64,000 bases of DNA from Paenibacillus luteus (GCF_006542765.1 NZ_SKCD01000022.1:124001-188000), one strand, 5' to 3'. Counted from the stretch's first letter, positions 27,043-36,469 are shown. Notes: a model not told the origin generated them from the sequence alone. Numbers and translations are program-made.

Positions 27043-28014
27043 TCAAAGATAAGCCTGCACAGACTCTACTGCTTCATTGCTCACTGTGTCTATTACCGCT
27101 TGGAAAAGATTTGGAGGGTACTCGGCAATGCGATGACACAAATATAAATACCATTCATGTCCATAAGTTAAATAAATCCGTACCGGATTCCCCGCCGCTT
27201 TCAGCCTGCTGCTTAGGTCCGGGCGTATGCCATACAGCATTTCGAACTCTACACCCGCGTTTAACAACCAGTCCTGTTCAAGGAGCTCTTCAATCATATG
27301 CTCATCATGAGTGGCAATTGATATGCGATGCCCATGACGAAGGGAGCTTTCAACAAGTTCAACATATCGTTTATTAAGTTCAGAAGAACGAGGAATCATA
27401 CAGTCATCCGGTTCCTGATAGGCTCCTTTTACCAAACGGATTCGACTCGGCGTGCCTTGTAGTGCAGCCAAATCCTCCGGTGTTCTTTTTAGCTGTGCTT
27501 GTAGCGTGATGCCAATATTTGGATAGATGTAAACCGCTCGTTTATAGGTAGAGAGTATGCGCTCCGTCTTGGAGGATTCTTCCATACTAATGAAAAGCTC
27601 AACATCAACCTTCTGTGCTTGCTCAGCAAGTTTCATTAGATATGAATAAGCAAGCTCGGTATCCAGCAGAAGCCCGATATGCGACAGATCGAAGGATACT
27701 CGCCCTGAGGCCCCGTTCTGGCCAACTTCATGAATTAAAGCGAGCAGCTCCGCAACTGCTGCCTCACATTCAGATACATCGGTTGTATTTTCCCCAATAT
27801 ATTCAAGAGATGTCGCGTAACCTTTAGCATCAAGCTTCTGTGCTGCTTCAAGTCCATCTTGACGCATTTCACCTGCCACATATCGCGCAGCCGCTAGCTG
27901 GAGCATCCCCTTTAGCTGCGGTGTATTCTCCACATAGGACTTCAGATCACTACGACGAGCGATTGATTTAAGTGCAGCAGTAAATTGTGTTTCCAAATCA
28001 GATTTCAGATGCAT
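27043..28014 (-). CDS. Proline dehydrogenase
   Basis: A 323-residue monofunctional PRODH that oxidises L-proline to pyrroline-5-carboxylate with FAD. Motifs along the barrel are SFDLSHIGLLLD, RIRLVKGAYQEP (substrate/FAD contact), ISIATHDEHMIEELL, FEMLYGIRPDL and the C-terminal helix YGHEWYLYLCHRIAEYPPN, whose paired basic/acidic residues bind the proline carboxylate in this family. GAAGGAG lies upstream of the ATG. No P5C dehydrogenase is adjacent. The gene stands apart from the hydroxyproline cluster 15 kb away. Neighbours on both sides are separate units. Confidence 0.9.
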   Translation of the reverse strand: MHLKSDLETQFTAALKSIARRSDLKSYVENTPQLKGMLQLAAARYVAGEMRQDGLEAAQKLDAKGYATSLEYIGENTTDVSECEAAVAELLALIHEVGQNGASGRVSFDLSHIGLLLDTELAYSYLMKLAEQAQKVDVELFISMEESSKTERILSTYKRAVYIYPNIGITLQAQLKRTPEDLAALQGTPSRIRLVKGAYQEPDDCMIPRSSELNKRYVELVESSLRHGHRISIATHDEHMIEELLEQDWLLNAGVEFEMLYGIRPDLSSRLKAAGNPVRIYLTYGHEWYLYLCHRIAEYPPNLFQAVIDTVSNEAVESVQAYL

Positions 28015-28092
28015 AGCTCTATCTCTCCTTCTTTCAAGTAAACCTAGTTTACAAGCAGGAGAGGAATCGGTATTGTAAAATATTGCTCAATT

Positions 28093-28899
28093 TCAAATCA
28101 TTAACGCATATTTTTGCGGGGTTGTCCCCACTATTTTAAAGAAAGCTTTCGCAAAGTGGCTTTGGTCATAAAATCCTACCTCTGCCGCAATATCGGCAAT
28201 GGGTCTTTGCTTAGCCAGTTCTGTCTTTGCATGATTGATTCTTAGCAGGATTTGATAAGCATGAGGAGGAAGATGATTCCATTTCTTAAATAGCCTTACG
28301 AGATGAAACCTGCTGATATCTGTTTCGTTCTCCAGAGTCTCTAATGTAACTTGCTCGGCAAAATGCTCATGCAGATATTCTCTGATGCCTTTGACATATT
28401 TCTGATCCTGTTTGCATGAAGCTTCATGCTCAAGATCGGAGCTATGCTGACTAACAAGCGCTTGTACGAGATCAATTAATGCTGTTTCAATCTCGAGCGG
28501 AGTACCTTTTCTAGCAATTGCCTCCATTGTTCGGTTTAAATGCAAACGACATGCTTTATTTTTACCCTCTTCTAATAAGTATGGGATATAAAGCTGATCC
28601 ATCTCTCGCTGCTCAAGGTCTTGAAACCATTCAGGCTTGATATACAGCATCTTGTATTCCCAAGCCGTATCGTCTTGAGGCTGACAAGCATGCAGCATGG
28701 AGGGTGGAAAACTGATCAATCTGCCCTCTTCAACCTGAAGCAGCTTTCCATCGCACCAAGCATTCGTTGCTCCTTTATCAATCAAGCCAATCGAATATTC
28801 CGCATGAAAATGCTTATGATAAGCAAGATCACTTCTTTTGCATTGCTTTGCTTCCAAGAAAGGCAACATAGGTTCGCGGTGAAAGGCCACTGACGGCAT
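28093..28899 (-). CDS. AraC family transcriptional regulator
   Basis: A 268-residue protein. The cupin-type N-terminal domain (HKHFHAEYSIGLIDKGATNAWCDGK, EGRLISFPPSMLHACQP) is followed by a C-terminal double HTH (VTLETLENETDISRFHLVRLF, IADIAAEVGFYDQSHFAKAFFKIVGTTPQKY). This arrangement is typical of AraC regulators of amino-acid exporters or efflux genes. TAGGAGGG precedes the ATG. It lies 12 nt downstream of a TetR gene, probably cotranscribed, so two repressor/activator types may control the divergent MFS exporter. Confidence 0.9.
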   Translation of the reverse strand: MPSVAFHREPMLPFLEAKQCKRSDLAYHKHFHAEYSIGLIDKGATNAWCDGKLLQVEEGRLISFPPSMLHACQPQDDTAWEYKMLYIKPEWFQDLEQREMDQLYIPYLLEEGKNKACRLHLNRTMEAIARKGTPLEIETALIDLVQALVSQHSSDLEHEASCKQDQKYVKGIREYLHEHFAEQVTLETLENETDISRFHLVRLFKKWNHLPPHAYQILLRINHAKTELAKQRPIADIAAEVGFYDQSHFAKAFFKIVGTTPQKYALMI

Positions 28900-28911
28900 G
28901 CTAAAGCCCTC

Positions 28912-29526
28912 CTACTTATTAAGATTTATGGTTTTCGCTGACGTTGACCGGAGCAATACAAATTGTTTGGCAAGATATAGCGGCGTATAGGGCATATCAT
29001 TGCGAAGCCACGCGATGATCGTGCCGATCAAAGCCGAAGATCCATACCAAATGGCAATGTCCTTCTGAATGTTTAAAGTTGAACGGTGTAATTCGATATC
29101 TCTTCTTTCTATTCGTTCGGTAACAAGTCCCGTAAGCAGCTTTAACAGCCGGTCAGAAAAGATCGTCGTTCGATGCGTCGCGAGGATGACTTTGTAAAAT
29201 TTCGCATGCTTGGAAAGATGCTCAAGCAAATTCACGAGCATCGGCCAAGATTCTTCTTCTTTCGAATCCGGATTCAGATGAAGCGGAGTATTGTCCAAAA
29301 CCTGCTGAATGTCCTCAATCATATCATCTGCCATCTTCTCCAGCATATCCGGAATATCCCGATAATGCAGATAAAAAGTAACACGGTTGATGGTAGCTCG
29401 CTCTGCGAGGCGATTTACCGAAATTTTCTCGATATCTATTTCCTGCAGCAGTTCAATAAAAGCGTCTCTAAGCAATTGTCGCGTACGCACGATCCGAGGA
29501 TCTGTTCGCGGCGTTCCATTCTCCAT
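28912..29526 (-). CDS. TetR family transcriptional regulator
   Basis: A 204-residue repressor. The HTH spans RTRQLLRDAFIELLQEIDIEKISVNRLAERATINRVTFYLHYRDIPDML, and the C-terminal TetR_C-like region includes IAIWYGSSALIGTIIAWLRND. AAAGGAGAAGG is upstream of the ATG. It is divergent from a 14-helix MFS exporter, with a perfect 16-bp palindrome in the spacer: the standard arrangement for a drug-responsive repressor of its neighbour. Confidence 0.93.
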   Translation of the reverse strand: MENGTPRTDPRIVRTRQLLRDAFIELLQEIDIEKISVNRLAERATINRVTFYLHYRDIPDMLEKMADDMIEDIQQVLDNTPLHLNPDSKEEESWPMLVNLLEHLSKHAKFYKVILATHRTTIFSDRLLKLLTGLVTERIERRDIELHRSTLNIQKDIAIWYGSSALIGTIIAWLRNDMPYTPLYLAKQFVLLRSTSAKTINLNK

Positions 29527-29608
29527 ATCCTTCTCCTTTCAAACTCCAGACTACACTTTTTACAATATCGTAGAACATCTTCAAGTTAAACAACAATAAT
29601 ACTTTAGT

Positions 29609-29624
29609 TGTAAAGTACTTTACA
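29609..29624. promoter_or_regulatory. Probable TetR operator palindrome
   Basis: TGTAAAGTACTTTACA is a perfect 16-bp inverted repeat, located 21 nt upstream of the -35 box of the MFS gene and between the two divergent start codons. Confidence 0.75.
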
Positions 29625-29644
29625 CTATTCGCAAATACTGTCGC

Positions 29645-29672
29645 TTGTAAACCGATCAATTCTGCCTATAAT
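29645..29672 (+). promoter_or_regulatory. Sigma-A promoter of the MFS exporter gene
   Basis: TTGTAA (29645-29650) and TATAAT (29667-29672) are 16 nt apart. A further imperfect GTGTAAATTAAGTACAC repeat follows downstream and may be a second repressor site. Confidence 0.6.
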
Positions 29673-29751
29673 CTAATTTATACATTGTTCATTATATAAC
29701 ACAGTGTAAATTAAGTACACACACAGAGAAGAATTGAAAGGATGGAGTAGG

Positions 29752-31248
29752 TTGAATAAAAGTTTAGCAGAAAACAGCAGTTCGTTAAAAAAAGGACCGA
29801 TCTTGTTCATTATGATTTTAGGTGCCTTTCTTGCGACGCTGAATCAAACCGTCATGAGCGTTGCTACCCCCGAATTAATGGTTGATTTTAACATTTCGGC
29901 TGCAACGGCTCAGTGGTTGACTACAGGTTATATGTTGGTAAATGGAGTCTTGATTCCAATCACAGCCTATTTAATGCAGCGATTTACTACGCGTGAGCTT
30001 TTTCAAACGTCAATGTTTATCTTTCTGGCAGGTACGATCGTGTCAGCGCTCGCATCAAGCTTTCCTGTCTTGTTGACTGGTCGTTTGATTCAGGCAGCCG
30101 GCGCAGGCATCATTATGCCACTGCTTATGACCGTTATATTAACGCTCTTTCCTCCCAATAAACGGGGAGCCGCGATGGGCATGGTTGGGTTCGCTATTAT
30201 TTTCGCCCCAGCCATCGGGCCAACGCTTGCCGGTTATATATTGGAAAATTACAAATGGGAAACGATGTTTTACGGCATGATTCCGTTAGTCGTTATTGTA
30301 ATCATTTGTGGCTTTATTTATCTAAGAAATGTGTCAGAGAGGATTCATGCAAAAATTGACGTCCTAAGTGTCATCCTCTCCACTGTTGGATTCGGAGCTG
30401 TGATGTACGGCTTCAGCCGAGCCGGCAGCTTAGGCTGGTCAAGCGCTGAGGTTATCACGTTTATTACGGTGGGAATCCTTTCGCTTGTCCTATTTACTTG
30501 GAGGCAGCTGAAATTGGATACTCCGCTTCTGGATCTCCGTGCCTTCAAATACAGCATGTTTTCCCTAACCACCGTCATTAATATCGCCGTGACCATGGTG
30601 ATGTACGCGGATATGATGCTGCTTCCGCTATATTTGCAAAATGCCCGTGGCTTTACAGCGCTGGAATCCGGATTATTGATGTTCCCAGGTTCATTGCTTA
30701 TGGGAATTATGATGCCGATCACAGGAAAGCTGTTCGATAAGTTCGGAGCCAAATGGCTGTCCATCATTGGGATGGCGATTACGATCATCACTACCTTAGG
30801 CTTCATTAACTTAACGGACACAACCAGCTATTCCTATCTGGTTCTCATGTCTACAGGCCGTCGTTTCGGTATGGCCATGCTTCTTATGCCAATCACAACA
30901 GCTGGTTTGAATCAGCTGCCTGCTAGACTTAATGCACATGGTACGGCCATCTCCAATACTATTAAACAAGTAGCAGGGGCTGTAGGCACCTCATTGCTCG
31001 TAACCATTATGACAAGCCGTACGACAACTCATATGAAAGAGCTAATGGCATCAGGTGGAACCGAGGGAGCAACACAAGCACAAATGGTTACTGCAGCTTC
31101 CATCTCCGGTATTAACGACGCCTATCTCGTTATCGTAGGAATTGGTGTCGTCGGGATGCTGCTTTCCTTCTTCATCAAACGTGCGGATCAGCCATCTGTA
31201 GAAGACAGCAAGGCAGCAGTGAAGTTGAAAGTCGTTAAAGAAGTATAA
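29752..31248 (+). CDS. MFS multidrug exporter, DHA2 (EmrB/QacA/LmrB) family
   Basis: About 498 residues with 14 predicted membrane helices. The first helix carries FLATLNQTVMSVATPELM (motif D1 region), the loop after helix 2 is weak motif A, and motif C is in GMVGFAIIFAPAIGPTLAGYI. It exports drugs using the proton gradient. The start is probably the TTG at 29752, preceded by AAAGGATGGAG; an earlier in-frame TTG at 29734 has a poorer site. It is controlled by the divergent TetR gene. Confidence 0.92.
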   Translation: MNKSLAENSSSLKKGPILFIMILGAFLATLNQTVMSVATPELMVDFNISAATAQWLTTGYMLVNGVLIPITAYLMQRFTTRELFQTSMFIFLAGTIVSALASSFPVLLTGRLIQAAGAGIIMPLLMTVILTLFPPNKRGAAMGMVGFAIIFAPAIGPTLAGYILENYKWETMFYGMIPLVVIVIICGFIYLRNVSERIHAKIDVLSVILSTVGFGAVMYGFSRAGSLGWSSAEVITFITVGILSLVLFTWRQLKLDTPLLDLRAFKYSMFSLTTVINIAVTMVMYADMMLLPLYLQNARGFTALESGLLMFPGSLLMGIMMPITGKLFDKFGAKWLSIIGMAITIITTLGFINLTDTTSYSYLVLMSTGRRFGMAMLLMPITTAGLNQLPARLNAHGTAISNTIKQVAGAVGTSLLVTIMTSRTTTHMKELMASGGTEGATQAQMVTAASISGINDAYLVIVGIGVVGMLLSFFIKRADQPSVEDSKAAVKLKVVKEV

Positions 31249-31296
31249 TAAGTAATTCGTGACTATATTCAATCTTGCTAAACCTTACCCGAACTA

Positions 31297-31336
31297 GACT
31301 ACCCCCTTGATCTAAAAGGGGAGTAGTCTTTTTTTT
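31297..31336 (+). terminator. Rho-independent terminator after the MFS gene
   Basis: A GACTAC-CCCC...GGGG-GTAGTC stem with a one-base bulge is followed by eight T residues on the plus strand. Confidence 0.85.
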
Positions 31337-31478
31337 GTAAACTTTCGCTCTGTTAAGAGAATTCCCATCTCCATGCAAATCTCGGTTTGGTAGATGTCCA
31401 AAGGTTCACCACCGCGAAATCCGCCAGTTCCTGCAATATAAACGCGTCCGTCATCTCATGATCTGAAAAAAATGCACA

Positions 31479-31504
31479 AAAGCCGACCATGGGGTCGACT
31501 TTTA
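31479..31504 (-). terminator. Rho-independent terminator after the GMC oxidoreductase gene
   Basis: AAAAGTCGACC / GGTCGGCTTTT (minus strand, one G-U pair) with a 4-nt loop is followed by GTGCATTTTTTT. It lies 37 nt after the stop codon. Confidence 0.85.
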
Positions 31505-31540
31505 ATGGTTTATTTTTTTGAATGCTATCCTTTCCCTTCA

Positions 31541-33673
31541 CTAGCCTTGTTTCACTAGGTTTTCTGCTGTACGGAAAGCTAAGGCAAGAATCGTTAACAC
31601 CGGGTTAACCCCCCCATTCGTCACATGCACAGAGCCGTCGCTCACCCAAAGATTATCGTATCCATGCACGCGGCCTGATGGATCAGTAACAGATGTTGCC
31701 GGATCATTACCCATCCGTAGTGTGCCTGCCTGGTGCTGTCCGCCACTAAGCCCTGCACCTGGTTGGGTTCGCCACACCTCACGGGCTCCTGCGGCCCAAA
31801 GCCACTTCTCCGCTTGCTCTCCCAGTACGGAAGCAGCGCGAAGCGACTCGGGATGCACGCTTCCGGACAACTGAGCTACTGGCATACCGAAACGATCTTT
31901 GACCGTCCTAGACAACCGAACTCTTGACTCTGGACTCGGTATTTCTTGAATCGGCCCTTGAATTTGGCTGGTACGCAAGTAACTCTCGCGCATCGTTGCC
32001 TTGCCATCGCTGCCCCAACGCGGGGCACCTGGTGCAAGCGCTCGATACCAATGCAAGAGCGGCAGCCGAGTGAACTCGTTGGCCAGCAAACCTCCCCCGA
32101 TAATACCGCCTTCATTACTATGGTCGAAGCGGAAGGTCGCAATACTAACGCCCGGACCGAGGCCATCTTGAATCGGATCATCAAAGAGGCCGTAAGCACC
32201 CGAATAGACATGGCCTTGAAGGCTTCTGCCTACTTGTCCATTCTGATTGCCTAACCCATTCGGATCCGAATCCGTTGCGGAGTTGAGTAGGAGACGTGCG
32301 CTTTCGATAGCTCCCGCTGCAACCACAACATGACCTGCCCGCACTTGATGTCGCTGGATGGAGCCACCCAATTGCTGTACAAGACGAACGCCAGTGGCAT
32401 GCCTTCCTCTCTCGGTATCGATGCGCTCCACCGTTGTATCGCAGATCAGATCACAGTTACCTGTAGCGATAGCCCTTACCATCATCGTATTGTGTCCGCC
32501 ATTCTTGCTATTGGTTGGGCAGGCAAATCCGACACACTGGCCGCACCGTCCACAGGCTGGTCGGCCATCCCGTTCAATGGAGTTGATGAGTAGAGGCACT
32601 GAACCGACCTCCCATCCAAGCTTCTCTGCTCCCCTTGCGAGGCGTTCTGCTTCAAGCGTACGCGACAACGCTGGCATCGGGTAGGAGCGTTTCCGCTTTC
32701 CACGCCCAGAATGGGCTTTCCCATCACCGGAGACACCAACTTCCCACTCAGCCCGTGCATAATAAGGCTCGAGCTCGTCATAACCAAATGGCCAATCACT
32801 CAGCGAGCTCCCCTCCGGTATCCCATAACGAGTAGCCATTCGGAAATCATCCGGATGAAACCGCCATGCCTGCGCTCCATAAATCCGAGTTCCTCCGCCC
32901 AACGTCATAGCATTATTATGATAATCGCCTTCCATCGGCGCGGTAATCCGCTCATCTCCACCTGCCAATACAATCGTACGCGGGTTTCCTGTCAGCTCTG
33001 GGCCCGTGTTATGTCCATACTTGCTAAAACGATGATTGCGCAAATGATCATTGCCTATCTGGCTGTATGGGAGCCAGCTTCCACGCTCAACAACAAGAAC
33101 GTGAAGTCCTGCTTCAGCTAATACCGCTGCAGCTACAGAGCCGCCTGCCCCAGCTCCTATGATAATGACATCATACTGGTCTCGAAGCTGATCGAAGGTC
33201 TTCTGCGGCAAATCGATTTCAGGAGCCGACTCGCTGCTCTCAGGAACAGGGCCTGGACGAAATCCGATCATTTCCCATGACTTTCCCCCACGATTCCCAC
33301 CTGCTTCAGGACTTCCATAATAACCTTCAATGACCAAGCTTAGCAGCGTGTCAAAAAATTGTTTCGGCGAGATCGGCCAGTCTTTAACGGAATCCTTCTC
33401 GACCTCGTGGAGCAAGCTATCTTTCTCATGAGTCGATAATGTCAAGAATGGTTGCCCAAAGAAAGTGATTGCTGCTGCATCCAATGCGCGAAGTCCAGGT
33501 TCTATGACATTCGTCCATGTAGCTGCATCCTCGGCGAAACGTCGTTCCAAGTAAGTCAGCACTCCTCCAGCCGTCCCTGATGGCCATTCATCATCAGGAA
33601 TCATCCGGTCAGTAACCGCTTCCAAAATAAGCCGATATTCACTCACAAAAATAGTCTGTTCGCTGCGCCTCAT
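31541..33673 (-). CDS. GMC oxidoreductase fused to a gluconate-2-dehydrogenase subunit-3-like N-terminal domain
   Basis: A 710-residue fusion. Residues ~10-140 resemble the small subunit 3 of membrane gluconate dehydrogenases (MIPDDEWPSGTAGGVLTYLERRF, FFDTLLSLVIEGYYGSPEAGGNRGGKSWEMIGF). From ~165 follows a GMC flavoprotein: FAD motif IIGAGAGGSVAAAVLAEAGL, the Cys-rich GRCGQCVGFACPTNS, and the C-terminal HVTNGGVNPVLTILALAFR. In proteobacteria the two parts are separate polypeptides working with a cytochrome c; here no Tat signal or cytochrome gene is seen, so it is probably a soluble sugar/polyol dehydrogenase. GAGGTGG lies upstream of the ATG. Confidence 0.9.
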   Translation of the reverse strand: MRRSEQTIFVSEYRLILEAVTDRMIPDDEWPSGTAGGVLTYLERRFAEDAATWTNVIEPGLRALDAAAITFFGQPFLTLSTHEKDSLLHEVEKDSVKDWPISPKQFFDTLLSLVIEGYYGSPEAGGNRGGKSWEMIGFRPGPVPESSESAPEIDLPQKTFDQLRDQYDVIIIGAGAGGSVAAAVLAEAGLHVLVVERGSWLPYSQIGNDHLRNHRFSKYGHNTGPELTGNPRTIVLAGGDERITAPMEGDYHNNAMTLGGGTRIYGAQAWRFHPDDFRMATRYGIPEGSSLSDWPFGYDELEPYYARAEWEVGVSGDGKAHSGRGKRKRSYPMPALSRTLEAERLARGAEKLGWEVGSVPLLINSIERDGRPACGRCGQCVGFACPTNSKNGGHNTMMVRAIATGNCDLICDTTVERIDTERGRHATGVRLVQQLGGSIQRHQVRAGHVVVAAGAIESARLLLNSATDSDPNGLGNQNGQVGRSLQGHVYSGAYGLFDDPIQDGLGPGVSIATFRFDHSNEGGIIGGGLLANEFTRLPLLHWYRALAPGAPRWGSDGKATMRESYLRTSQIQGPIQEIPSPESRVRLSRTVKDRFGMPVAQLSGSVHPESLRAASVLGEQAEKWLWAAGAREVWRTQPGAGLSGGQHQAGTLRMGNDPATSVTDPSGRVHGYDNLWVSDGSVHVTNGGVNPVLTILALAFRTAENLVKQG

Positions 33674-34137
33674 TTTGCTTCCACCTCACCATGACCTCTA
33701 TTAACATCATAGGGATTCATCCTCATGGCCGACTCTCCTTTACCTGTATGTTCTTCACGCTTAGCTTCGCTTACTTTAAATAGGATGTCATAAAAAGTTT
33801 GTTTTTCACAAGTCGAATAATTAAATCGTTGTCATATGCATTATCTCTATCTTATACTTTTCAGCCCGTTGTTCAAGTACTTTCGATTTCTTATTCAACG
33901 AAAATAGAAACAAACTTATTCTCTCCATCCTCATAGCGAGTATTGCAATAGGGAAGATATCAGCAGCTAACCAATTACTCAAAATAGCGCCGCAGCTGTA
34001 AGAGCCTGTGACGCTATTTTCGTATTGTCGGTTGTAAACTGTAAAGCTGTTATCCTCATCTTCCTAATAATTTCTGACCTCGTCAAGCTGGGCCGCCTAG
34101 CACCATCAACATCACTAACATGATGGTGATTCCTTTA
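33674..34137. other. Gene-free spacer with two hairpins
   Basis: No ORF is supported. AAAATAGCG (33981-33989) pairs with CGCTATTTT (34012-34020), a plausible terminator for the minus-strand gene ending at 34138. A second hairpin, CACCATCA/TGATGGTG at 34101-34128, has no T-run. The rest is AT-rich. Confidence 0.5.
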
Positions 34138-35031
34138 TTATTCCACTATTGTAAGGGCAGCGAAGCGATCCAGAAATAAAGTCGAATTGATGACCAGATT
34201 GCCATCAGGGGAAGTGCGTCCTATTATCCGCCACCCCTGCTTATTCAACTGCGATTCATCAATCGCTTCATACATGATTTGCCTCATCCCCTCAGCTGTG
34301 CGAACAGCCACCAGAGGATCTGAGGAAGTACGACTAATTTGCTCGAGCACTGCCCGTTTATTTCTGACGAGACTCGCTACAAATATTTGGTTATACAAGC
34401 TATAATCGAAAGCTGCTCCATTCTCTAGAATGACATTTACCTTCGTCCTTAAACCCACTTTTTCGAGGAAGGAGCAGGACGCCTCATAAGCATCTGGGTC
34501 AATCTCAAGGCAGACAACCTCCACCTCACCGAATAGGTGAAGAATAATCGGACTTAGCGGCATCGGCCCGCTTCCAATAAATACAATTGGCGATTTCTCT
34601 ATCTGACCATCTTGCCGAATCAACTGACGCAGCGTGGAAAACTCCTCGCTAACCAAGGCCATATATATATGCCAGTAAGGCAACCGTGCAACGATATCCA
34701 GAACGGAATCCCCAGCCCCGCAAACCGGTTGAGAATCGGCCAGCTCTACTTGAAATTCGGCTATTGACAGATTATCCTGCAGCCTTCGCTGGTTCATGAC
34801 CATATAATCATGGCTTAGAACAGCCTTGACCTCCTCGGGCGAGTAGTCGGCGCGCAGTTGCTGCGAAAGGCGTGCAATCATGTTCGTCACCTGCTGATTA
34901 GCAGGAGAAAGATCTTCTTCTTTTTGAAGAAGTTCATTTACTTCACGGATAAAACCGATAAAGTCATCCACCCTTTGCCTGCTTGGCGTGCTTCCAATAT
35001 GTATATTTGCAGTGGTAGAAAATCTCTCCAT
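34138..35031 (-). CDS. Nicotianamine synthase-like (CntL-type) protein
   Basis: About 297 residues. The Rossmann-type core carries IVFIGSGPMPLSPIILHLFG (~149-168) and VVCLEIDPDAYEASCSFLEKVGL (~172-194), the glycine-proline motif and SAM-carboxylate region that mark plant/archaeal nicotianamine synthases and bacterial CntL enzymes. Those enzymes move an aminobutyrate group from SAM to an amino-acid acceptor to build metallophores. The start is probably ATG 35031, 10 nt after AGGAGG; ATG 35040 abuts the site. No opine dehydrogenase (CntM), racemase (CntK) or metallophore exporter lies within several genes, so the product is unknown. Confidence 0.8.
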   Translation of the reverse strand: MERFSTTANIHIGSTPSRQRVDDFIGFIREVNELLQKEEDLSPANQQVTNMIARLSQQLRADYSPEEVKAVLSHDYMVMNQRRLQDNLSIAEFQVELADSQPVCGAGDSVLDIVARLPYWHIYMALVSEEFSTLRQLIRQDGQIEKSPIVFIGSGPMPLSPIILHLFGEVEVVCLEIDPDAYEASCSFLEKVGLRTKVNVILENGAAFDYSLYNQIFVASLVRNKRAVLEQISRTSSDPLVAVRTAEGMRQIMYEAIDESQLNKQGWRIIGRTSPDGNLVINSTLFLDRFAALTIVE

Positions 35032-35263
35032 TTGCTCCATTCCTCCTTCAATCTACATCCAGCCCTTACTCTTCAAATATATTCGTATGGTCAAAAATGT
35101 AGACGAGTGCTTGGACGGGTTATCTAGTGATTGATTAGATCCTATTGCACAAAGCTAACTTTTATTGTAACTTTTTCATTTCATTTCACTGATTAGTATT
35201 AGTATTTGTTCTTGGTTACCGTTATCGCATTACTCATCTCCGTTAAAATTAAAGTAAAAAAAG

Positions 35264-35297
35264 ACCGTTAATGTAGGTCTTGCCCACAATTAACGGT
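35264..35297 (-). terminator. Rho-independent terminator after the GH105 gene
   Basis: The minus-strand stem ACCGTTAAT / ATTAACGGT with a 16-nt loop is followed by CTTTTTTTACTTT. It lies in the 385-nt spacer between GH105 and the nicotianamine-synthase-like gene; the rest of that spacer shows no gene. Confidence 0.8.
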
Positions 35298-35425
35298 GTA
35301 TGATTTCAATTTAACTCGTTTGCTTCACAACGCACTGCACTTAGCATAGATTTGGCAACTGTGTATACTCTTCACTGCTGCTGTTCCTGCTGGAAGCTGC
35401 TCGCAATACGACAACCGATCGATCT

Positions 35426-36469
35426 TTAAGTCTCATCTGGCTTTTGTTTAATATCATCGATTACCGAAGCCAAGAAAGCAAGTCCAAGCCCCTGCCCCCA
35501 GCCCTGCGCCCATTTCCGGTCGATGCCGAGGTAGCCAGCGATGTCATTCATAACGGCGGTACCTCCCGATACGTTCTTGACGCGGCCGTTGTCTGCGATG
35601 TTTGCTAATACGCCATCAAGAGCTTTCTGCACGTGCTTCCCATGCAGCGGGTTACCATGCGTGACCATTGCCGCCGCGATGCCCGCCGTAGCTGATACTT
35701 CGCCATAGGCTTCTGGATAATCAAGCACGGTGCCCCAGAGACCTTCTTCCTTCTGCAGCTTTTTGATCGCACCTAGCTGATCGCGCAATGAACTCCAAAT
35801 ATGCATCATTGGAGGATATAGATAGGCTTCCGGCAATATTTTGGCTGCTCTGGACATCGTATAGGCAGCCCAAGCGTTGGCCCGCGCCCAATACATGCCG
35901 GACATGTGGTCCTTCTTGATATGATTGTAGCCGTGGTACCACAGCCCGTCGTTCTCGTCCTGCAAGTAGTTGATATGCCAATAAAATTGATGCAAAGCGT
36001 CTTCAACGAGATGTTTTTTGTCAAACATGATGCCCGCGCGCAGCATGAAATACGCCGCCATGAACAACGTATCCGCCCAGCACTGCTCAGGGAAATCGTT
36101 TTTGGAAGACACCGTATGCTGAAGCACCCGATCGCCAAAACGCAGTGCTTTGTTCTCCAAGTAATCGATCTTGCTAAAAATAAGCTCCGCATACCGCTCG
36201 TCCTTCGTCTGCTCGTACAAGGTGAGCAGCATATGCCCCATCGCGCATGTATTGACCGTCCAAACAGGCAGTCCCGCTTCGATGTATTCGTCCACCCAAG
36301 CGATCATCCGATCCAGATAGGCTTGCTCCCCTGTCACTTCATACGCCCGGCTAACGCCGTAGTAGGCAACTCCGCCCGGCCAATCCCAAGTAAGGTCCAT
36401 ACCGAACGTGTACTCCGCCACACGCCCGACGACTTGTTTCAAATCGCTTTCTTTTGTGCTGATTTTCAT
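35426..36469 (-). CDS. Glycoside hydrolase family 105 (unsaturated uronyl hydrolase, YteR/YesR-like)
   Basis: A 347-residue cytoplasmic (alpha/alpha)6-barrel enzyme that removes the 4,5-unsaturated uronic acid left by polysaccharide lyases. The catalytic Asp lies in EQCWADTLFMAAYFMLRAG. Aromatic substrate-site residues include MYWARANAWAAYTMSRA and the closing WAQGWGQGLGLAFLAS. There is no signal peptide. The start at 36469 is chosen because AAAGGA precedes it by 8 nt. It diverges from an AraC regulator at 36664. It would act on oligosaccharides imported from rhamnogalacturonan or similar acidic glycans. Confidence 0.9.
   Translation of the reverse strand: MKISTKESDLKQVVGRVAEYTFGMDLTWDWPGGVAYYGVSRAYEVTGEQAYLDRMIAWVDEYIEAGLPVWTVNTCAMGHMLLTLYEQTKDERYAELIFSKIDYLENKALRFGDRVLQHTVSSKNDFPEQCWADTLFMAAYFMLRAGIMFDKKHLVEDALHQFYWHINYLQDENDGLWYHGYNHIKKDHMSGMYWARANAWAAYTMSRAAKILPEAYLYPPMMHIWSSLRDQLGAIKKLQKEEGLWGTVLDYPEAYGEVSATAGIAAAMVTHGNPLHGKHVQKALDGVLANIADNGRVKNVSGGTAVMNDIAGYLGIDRKWAQGWGQGLGLAFLASVIDDIKQKPDET

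Noticed and set aside
31353..31541. 62-codon frame directly after the GMC gene, starting with an overlapping GTG
   Set aside because: It runs through a strong rho-independent terminator (31479-31504) and shows no family resemblance.
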